Positions 60,261 to 64,000 of a stretch of 64,000 nt of DNA are shown one piece after another (within the stretch, counting starts at the first letter, position 1; every line of letters begins with the position of its first letter). The DNA is from RYN-230 sp963713815 (GTDB lineage Bacteria; Actinomycetota; Actinomycetes; Streptosporangiales; Streptosporangiaceae): contig CAVQNH010000002.1 in NCBI GenBank assembly GCA_963713815.1, forward strand, positions 21,260 to 85,259. The letters are read 5' to 3'. The translations under genes and the position numbers were made by a program. The notes beneath the pieces were generated by a model, which did not search any database, was not told the origin of the DNA, and worked only from the letters and a program-made list of their open reading frames with translations.

Positions 60261-61331
60261 GTGAGCGTGCTGGAGGTTTCCGGCCTGACCGTCGAGTTCG
60301 GGCAGCGGGGCGGGGCGCGTTTCCGCGCGGTGGACAACCTGTCCTTCACCCTCCGGGCCGGCCAGACCCTCGCCCTGGTCGGCGAGAGCGGCAGCGGCAA
60401 GTCCACCGTGGTCCGGGCCCTGGCCCAGCTGCAGAAGCGGGCGGCCGGGGAGATCCTGCTGGACGGGCGGCCCGCGGCCCGACGCGGCCGCGGGCTCCGC
60501 GCCTACCGGCACGAGGTGCAGCTGGTCTTCCAGGACCCGTTCGCCTCGCTCAATCCCATGCACACCGTCCGCTATCACCTGGCCCGGCCGTTGCTGCTGC
60601 GCCCGGATCACCCCCGCGGCGAGGCCGTGGACCGGGCCGTGCAGGACCTGCTCGGCTCGGTGAACCTGACCCCGCCCGAGGAAGTCGCAGCCAAGCACCC
60701 GCACGAACTGTCCGGCGGCCAGCGCCAGCGGGTCGCCATCGCCCGGGCCCTGGCCACCGACCCCGGCGTGCTGCTCGCCGACGAGCCAGTGTCCATGCTC
60801 GACGTGTCGATCCGGCTGGAGATCCTGAACCTGCTCGACCGGCTGAAGCAGGACCGGAACCTGGCCATGCTGTACGTCACGCACGACCTGGCCACCGCCC
60901 GGCACTTCTCCGCCGAGATCATGGTGATGTACCGCGGAGAGATCGTCGAGCACGGCCCGAGCGACTCGGTCATCCTCAGCCCGGCCCACCCGTACACGCA
61001 GATCCTGGCGGGCGCCGCGCCCGACCCGTCCGCGTCCCGGGCCGCCCTGGCGGCCGCGCGGCGCCAGCGGCAGACCGTCCGGGACGCCCGCGCGTCCCGC
61101 GCGGCCCAGCCCGCCCCCGCCGCCCGGGACGCCGAGATGCGGGAAGCCGCACTGGGCCAGGGCTGCCGGTTCCGGGCCCGCTGCCCGCGCGCGATGCCGG
61201 TGTGCGAGACCCATCCCCCGGACGTCGTCACGGCGCCCGGGCACCGGGCGCTGTGCTGGCTGTACGCCCCGGGCGCCGGGAACGGCCCGGGTCCCGCGGC
61301 CGGTCCCCCCGCCCGGGCGGGCGCCAGCTGA
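60261..61331 (+). CDS. ABC transporter ATPase, DppF/OppF type
   Basis: This 356-residue second ATPase has Walker A GESGSGKST, the QLVFQDPFASLNPMHTV Q-loop, signature LSGGQRQRVAIARAL, Walker B LLADEPVSMLD and THDLATARHF. It ends with the CRFRARCPRAMPVCETHPPD block and a Gly/Pro/Ala tail. GTG 60261 begins 3 bases after the DppD stop. It completes a five-gene importer. Confidence 0.93.
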   Translation: MSVLEVSGLTVEFGQRGGARFRAVDNLSFTLRAGQTLALVGESGSGKSTVVRALAQLQKRAAGEILLDGRPAARRGRGLRAYRHEVQLVFQDPFASLNPMHTVRYHLARPLLLRPDHPRGEAVDRAVQDLLGSVNLTPPEEVAAKHPHELSGGQRQRVAIARALATDPGVLLADEPVSMLDVSIRLEILNLLDRLKQDRNLAMLYVTHDLATARHFSAEIMVMYRGEIVEHGPSDSVILSPAHPYTQILAGAAPDPSASRAALAAARRQRQTVRDARASRAAQPAPAARDAEMREAALGQGCRFRARCPRAMPVCETHPPDVVTAPGHRALCWLYAPGAGNGPGPAAGPPARAGAS

Positions 61332-61461
61332 CCCGGGCCCAGCAGGCCGTCCGGCGCCCGGCCCGGGCCCGGCCCCGGCAGTCGCGGAAGGATTTCGCGG
61401 GAGGGGGGTGGGTTCGGCTACACTGCACAGGCGCGGGTGAGCGTGGCTCCGCCCGGCGCGA

Positions 61462-61533
61462 TGGGGTATGGGGTAATTGGCAGCCCGACGGGTTCTGGCC
61501 CCGTTAGTCTAGGTTCGAGTCCTGGTACCCCAG
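61462..61533 (+). tRNA. tRNA-Gln (anticodon CTG)
   Basis: The acceptor stem is TGGGGTA (61462-61468) with TACCCCA before G61533. The anticodon stem ACGGG/CCCGT (61488-61492, 61500-61504) encloses loop TTCTGGC with CTG at 61495-61497. The T-loop is TTCGAGT. CCA is not encoded. It is downstream of gltX, separated by the glycan locus, and its charging uses GltX plus GatCAB. Confidence 0.95.
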
Positions 61534-61543
61534 CAGGATGATG

Positions 61544-61588
61544 ACCGGCAGGCCTCCGCTATCAGGAGGCCCTGCCGGTTCTTCGTTT
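61544..61588 (+). terminator. Terminator after tRNA-Gln
   Basis: ACCGGCAGGCCTCC (61544-61557) pairs with GGAGGCCCTGCCGGT (61565-61579) with one bulged C and a 7-base loop, followed by a T-rich TCTTCGTTT. Confidence 0.8.
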
Positions 61589-61647
61589 CCGGCGCGCTCA
61601 GCGCATGCTGGAAATCGGCGCAGCTGGAAATCAGCGCGTATCGAAGA

Positions 61648-62085
61648 TCAGCGCATCTCGAAATCGGCGAAGTCGAAGCCCGGGACGACCAGGCAGGCGA
61701 CCAGGGACCATGCCGCCGCGGCCGCGTCGCCGGTAGCGGGCGTGGCGGACTGCCACGCTCCGGCCGGGACCAGGACCTGAGGTGCGTGACCGGCCGCCGG
61801 ATCTGGCCCGACCAGGCGCGTCTTCTCGCCTATCCGCAACTCCATGGGCGCGCCGCCCTGCCAGAGCCACAGTTCATCGCCCCGGACCCGGTGCCACGCC
61901 GACTCCTGGCCGGCCGGCAGCAGGTAGAGGATGGCCGTGGCCAGCGCGCGTTCACCCGGCCACCCGTCCGGGACCGTCCGGAGCCCGGAGCGGTACGTCT
62001 CCCGGAAGTAGCCGCCTTCCGGGTGGGGTTCGAGCCGCCAGCGCTCCACCGCCGTCGCGGTGTCCATCCCGTGGCTTGCGTCCAT
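61648..62085 (-). CDS. Cupin-fold protein, DUF985 type
   Basis: This protein of about 145 residues has RWRLEPHPEGGYFRETYRS, ALATAILYLLPAGQESAWHRV, DELWLWQGGAPMEL, QVLVPAGAWQSA and SLVACLVVPGFDFADFEM, the recognisable pattern of the DUF985 (YML079-like) cupins. Histidine and glutamate residues for a metal are present. The activity is not established. The start is uncertain: ATG 62085 (Met-Asp-Ala-Ser) and ATG 62067 are both possible. Confidence 0.82.
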   Translation of the reverse strand: MDASHGMDTATAVERWRLEPHPEGGYFRETYRSGLRTVPDGWPGERALATAILYLLPAGQESAWHRVRGDELWLWQGGAPMELRIGEKTRLVGPDPAAGHAPQVLVPAGAWQSATPATGDAAAAAWSLVACLVVPGFDFADFEMR

Positions 62086-62258
62086 GTCCTGCCCAACGCC
62101 GGGCCGGGCCCGGGCATGCCGCACGGAGCATCTGCCGCACGGAGACGGCCCGGCACCAGGGGGGAGGGTGCCGGGCCGTCCGGTCCGTGCTGGCGGCCAG
62201 TTCCCCGGCGCGGTCAGCCCGCTGAGGGGTCCAGCTCGCCGAGGGCCAGCAGGTGCGT

Positions 62259-62597
62259 TCAGATCCAGCGGCGACGGCGGGTGGCGCGGCTGCGGCTGCG
62301 GCTGCGGCCGTACCGCTTGTGGCCGCGCTCGTGGCCGGACAGCCGGTACAGGATCAGCAGGATCAGGGCGCCGGCGATGGAGCCGATGATCCCCGCGGTG
62401 CGGAGGTGATGGACGGCGAGGGTGTGGTATTCGATCAGGTTCAGGATGAACCCGCCGAGGAAGGACCCCAGCACGCCGAGAACGATCGTCCCCAGCAGCC
62501 CGATGGGGTCGCGGCCGGGGACGAGCAGGCGCGCCAGCGCCCCGGCGATGAGTCCCACGATCAGCAGGATGATGATGAATGCCAACATGCGCGGCAT
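62259..62597 (-). CDS. GlsB/YeaQ/YmgE-family small membrane protein
   Basis: This 112-residue protein has three or four membrane segments with the family's Gly-rich pattern: LIVGLIAGALARLLVPGRDPIGLLGTIVLGVLGSFLGGFI and RTAGIIGSIAGALILLILYR. The tail is strongly basic (RSRSRSRATRRRRW). The family is annotated as transglycosylase-associated or stress-related without firm function. AGGGG lies just upstream of the first ATG; a start three codons later is also possible. Confidence 0.85.
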   Translation of the reverse strand: MPRMLAFIIILLIVGLIAGALARLLVPGRDPIGLLGTIVLGVLGSFLGGFILNLIEYHTLAVHHLRTAGIIGSIAGALILLILYRLSGHERGHKRYGRSRSRSRATRRRRWI

Positions 62598-62803
62598 CTA
62601 CCCCTATGAATAGTGATCATGCGGTACGGTATGCCGTTTCCAGGTTCCTGGATCTTTACCAGGCATGCCCATGGCTTTGCCAAGGCGAGAGGCGCGGGCC
62701 CCGGCGACGCGCCCGGCCGCTGGCCCGGCACGCGTCGCCAGCCAGGATGCTGGGCGATGTCCATTTGGCGTCATGCCTCGCGGTACCCTACGATGCAGTG
62801 TCT

Positions 62804-62876
62804 GGCCCCGTCGTCTAGTGGCCCAGGACGCCGCCCTCTCAAGGCGGTAGCGGCGGTTCGAATCCGCTCGGGGCTA
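62804..62876 (+). tRNA. tRNA-Glu (anticodon CTC)
   Basis: Acceptor GGCCCCG pairs with CGGGGCT (one G-T pair), with discriminator A at 62876. The anticodon stem CCGCC/GGCGG (62831-62835, 62843-62847) holds loop CTCTCAA with CTC at 62838-62840. The T-loop is TTCGAAT. CCA is not encoded. Confidence 0.95.
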
Positions 62877-62894
62877 CTCATGGAGTAGCAGTTC

Positions 62895-62932
62895 ACAGGC
62901 CCGGTCACCTGCTCAGGGTGGCCGGGTCTGTG
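62895..62932 (+). terminator. Terminator after tRNA-Glu
   Basis: ACAGGCCCGGTCACC pairs with GGTGGCCGGGTCTGT with wobble positions and a short loop (TGCTCAG). It is located 18 bases after the tRNA. Confidence 0.65.
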
Positions 62933-63113
62933 GTCATCTGGTCCGTGACTGGCGGGCTGCGACTCGGCCCAGGACTACGCAGCCTGACGGTTTGGCCCCG
63001 CTCCGGCCTCGGCGAGGATGGCCGGGAAGCACCGCCGCGCCGCGGCGGCAGCTGCTCAACGGTGTTTGCTCACCGGGCGTTCTGCCGGAGCTCAATCGAC
63101 CGGGGGAGGACTC

Positions 63114-63959
63114 ATGCCCAGCCCTATGCCGACCATCACCCTGCCTTCCTCAGACGTGATCCCCGTGCTCGGGCAGGGCACCTGGCACCTGGCCGAGAAC
63201 CGGGCGCGACGGCCCTCAGAGATCGCCGCGCTGCGCCATGGTCTCGACGCCGGCATGAACCTGATCGACACCGCCGAGATGTACGCGGACGGGGACGCGG
63301 AAAAACTGGTCGGCGAGGCCATCGCCGGCCGGCGTGAGCAAGTCTTCCTGGTCAGCAAGGTGCTGCCGCACCACGCGAGCCGCCAGGGCACGGCCCGGGC
63401 CTGCGAGGCCAGCCTGCGGCGGCTCGGCACGGACCGGCTCGACCTGTACCTGCTGCACTGGCGCGGGCCGGTCCCGCTCGCGGAGACCGTCGAGGCGTTC
63501 ATGGCCCTGCAGGCGGGTGGGCTGATCAGGAACTGGGGGGTCAGCAACTTCGACGTGGGGGACATGCAAGAGCTGCTCTCGCTGCCGGGCGGGAACGAGG
63601 TCCGGACCGACCAGGTCCTCTACAACCTGAGCCGCCGCGCCCCCGAATTCGAGCTGATCCCGCTCTGCCAGGAGCTGAACGTCCCGATCATGGCCTACTC
63701 GCCCATCGAGCAGGGACGGCTCCTGGGCGGCCCGGTGCTGCGCGACATCGCGGCCCGGCACGACGCCTCGCCCGTCCAGATCGCGCTGGCCTGGGTGCTG
63801 CGCCAGGACGGCGTCTGCGCCATCCCGCGGGCCAGCCGGCCGGAGCACGTGGACGAGAACCGCGCGGCGCTCGACGTCGAGCTGGATCGTGATGACCTGG
63901 CCGCCCTGGACGCGGAGTTCCCGCCGCCCCTTCACCCGCAGCCGCTCGAGATGCTCTGA
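63114..63959 (+). CDS. Aldo/keto reductase
   Basis: This 281-residue NADPH-dependent reductase starts at ATG 63114 after GGGGGAGGA. The catalytic tetrad is complete: Asp52 and Tyr57 in NLIDTAEMYADG, Lys82 in FLVSKVLPHH and His115 in LYLLHWRG. GVSNFDVGDM and the cofactor-binding IPRASRPEHVDENRAA are also present. The physiological carbonyl substrate is unknown. It stands alone after tRNA-Glu. Confidence 0.92.
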   Translation: MPSPMPTITLPSSDVIPVLGQGTWHLAENRARRPSEIAALRHGLDAGMNLIDTAEMYADGDAEKLVGEAIAGRREQVFLVSKVLPHHASRQGTARACEASLRRLGTDRLDLYLLHWRGPVPLAETVEAFMALQAGGLIRNWGVSNFDVGDMQELLSLPGGNEVRTDQVLYNLSRRAPEFELIPLCQELNVPIMAYSPIEQGRLLGGPVLRDIAARHDASPVQIALAWVLRQDGVCAIPRASRPEHVDENRAALDVELDRDDLAALDAEFPPPLHPQPLEML

Positions 63960-64000
63960 CGGCCAGAATTTCCCTAACGGTCTTTACGGCTCAGCCTCGG

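Overview
The window is about 71-72% GC (estimated by eye), with GTG and TTG starts, strong G/C bias at third codon positions and a gene order typical of Actinomycetota: purH-folD, etfBA, cysteine desulfurase-mnmA, ligA, gatCAB, ilvBNC-serA-leuB-ilvE-cimA, then gltX with tRNA-Gln and tRNA-Glu. A CU044_5270-type protein beside an ECF sigma factor and the SigF-free, morphology-free gene set point to a Streptosporangiales-like organism. That family-level placement is inference.

Layout. 1-4372: end of purH, an 18-bp repeat array, folD, electron-transfer flavoprotein genes etfB/etfA and a cysteine desulfurase. 4508-6417: an ECF sigma factor and its membrane partner, both frame-disrupted, sitting between the desulfurase and mnmA (6519-7622). 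7830-16606: an LpqY-SugABC-type trehalose importer with its own promoter, a metallophosphoesterase fused to a ParB-like domain, a small membrane protein and a GH13 alpha-glucosidase. 16629-21195: SGNH hydrolase, GNAT enzyme, a tiny ORF, a decayed GntR regulator and a small membrane protein. 21312-34598: MetE-like protein, ligA, a c-di-GMP GGDEF-EAL enzyme, gatCAB, a 2-hydroxyacid dehydrogenase and a second GGDEF-EAL protein with degenerate active sites. 34735-45413: branched-chain amino acid and serine genes, with clear transcription attenuators before ilvB (Val/Leu leader) and cimA (Ile leader) and a third leader-like ORF upstream of leuB. 45558-50290: decayed MFS transporter, SDR, DUF2630, FAH-family protein and gltX. 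50338-61331: a glycan-use locus (Tat-exported GH5 enzyme, cytoplasmic GH, LacI regulator, Dpp/Opp-type ABC importer) tied together by four copies of one operator. 61462-63959: tRNA-Gln, cupin, GlsB-like protein, tRNA-Glu and an aldo/keto reductase.

Functional links. gatCAB, gltX, tRNA-Gln and tRNA-Glu together make up the indirect route to Gln-tRNA(Gln). The desulfurase and MnmA supply and use sulfur for tRNA thiolation. cimA, leuB, ilvBNC and ilvE cover citramalate-derived isoleucine plus valine and leucine synthesis.

Caution: about a dozen genes, including the normally essential ligA, carry apparent single-base frame changes, most often one extra C in a short C run. This looks more like residual sequence error than gene loss, although the GntR and MFS genes have so many changes that real decay is plausible. 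The window is also unusually rich in short tandem repeats (14-27 bp), one unit of which occurs inside two unrelated genes.
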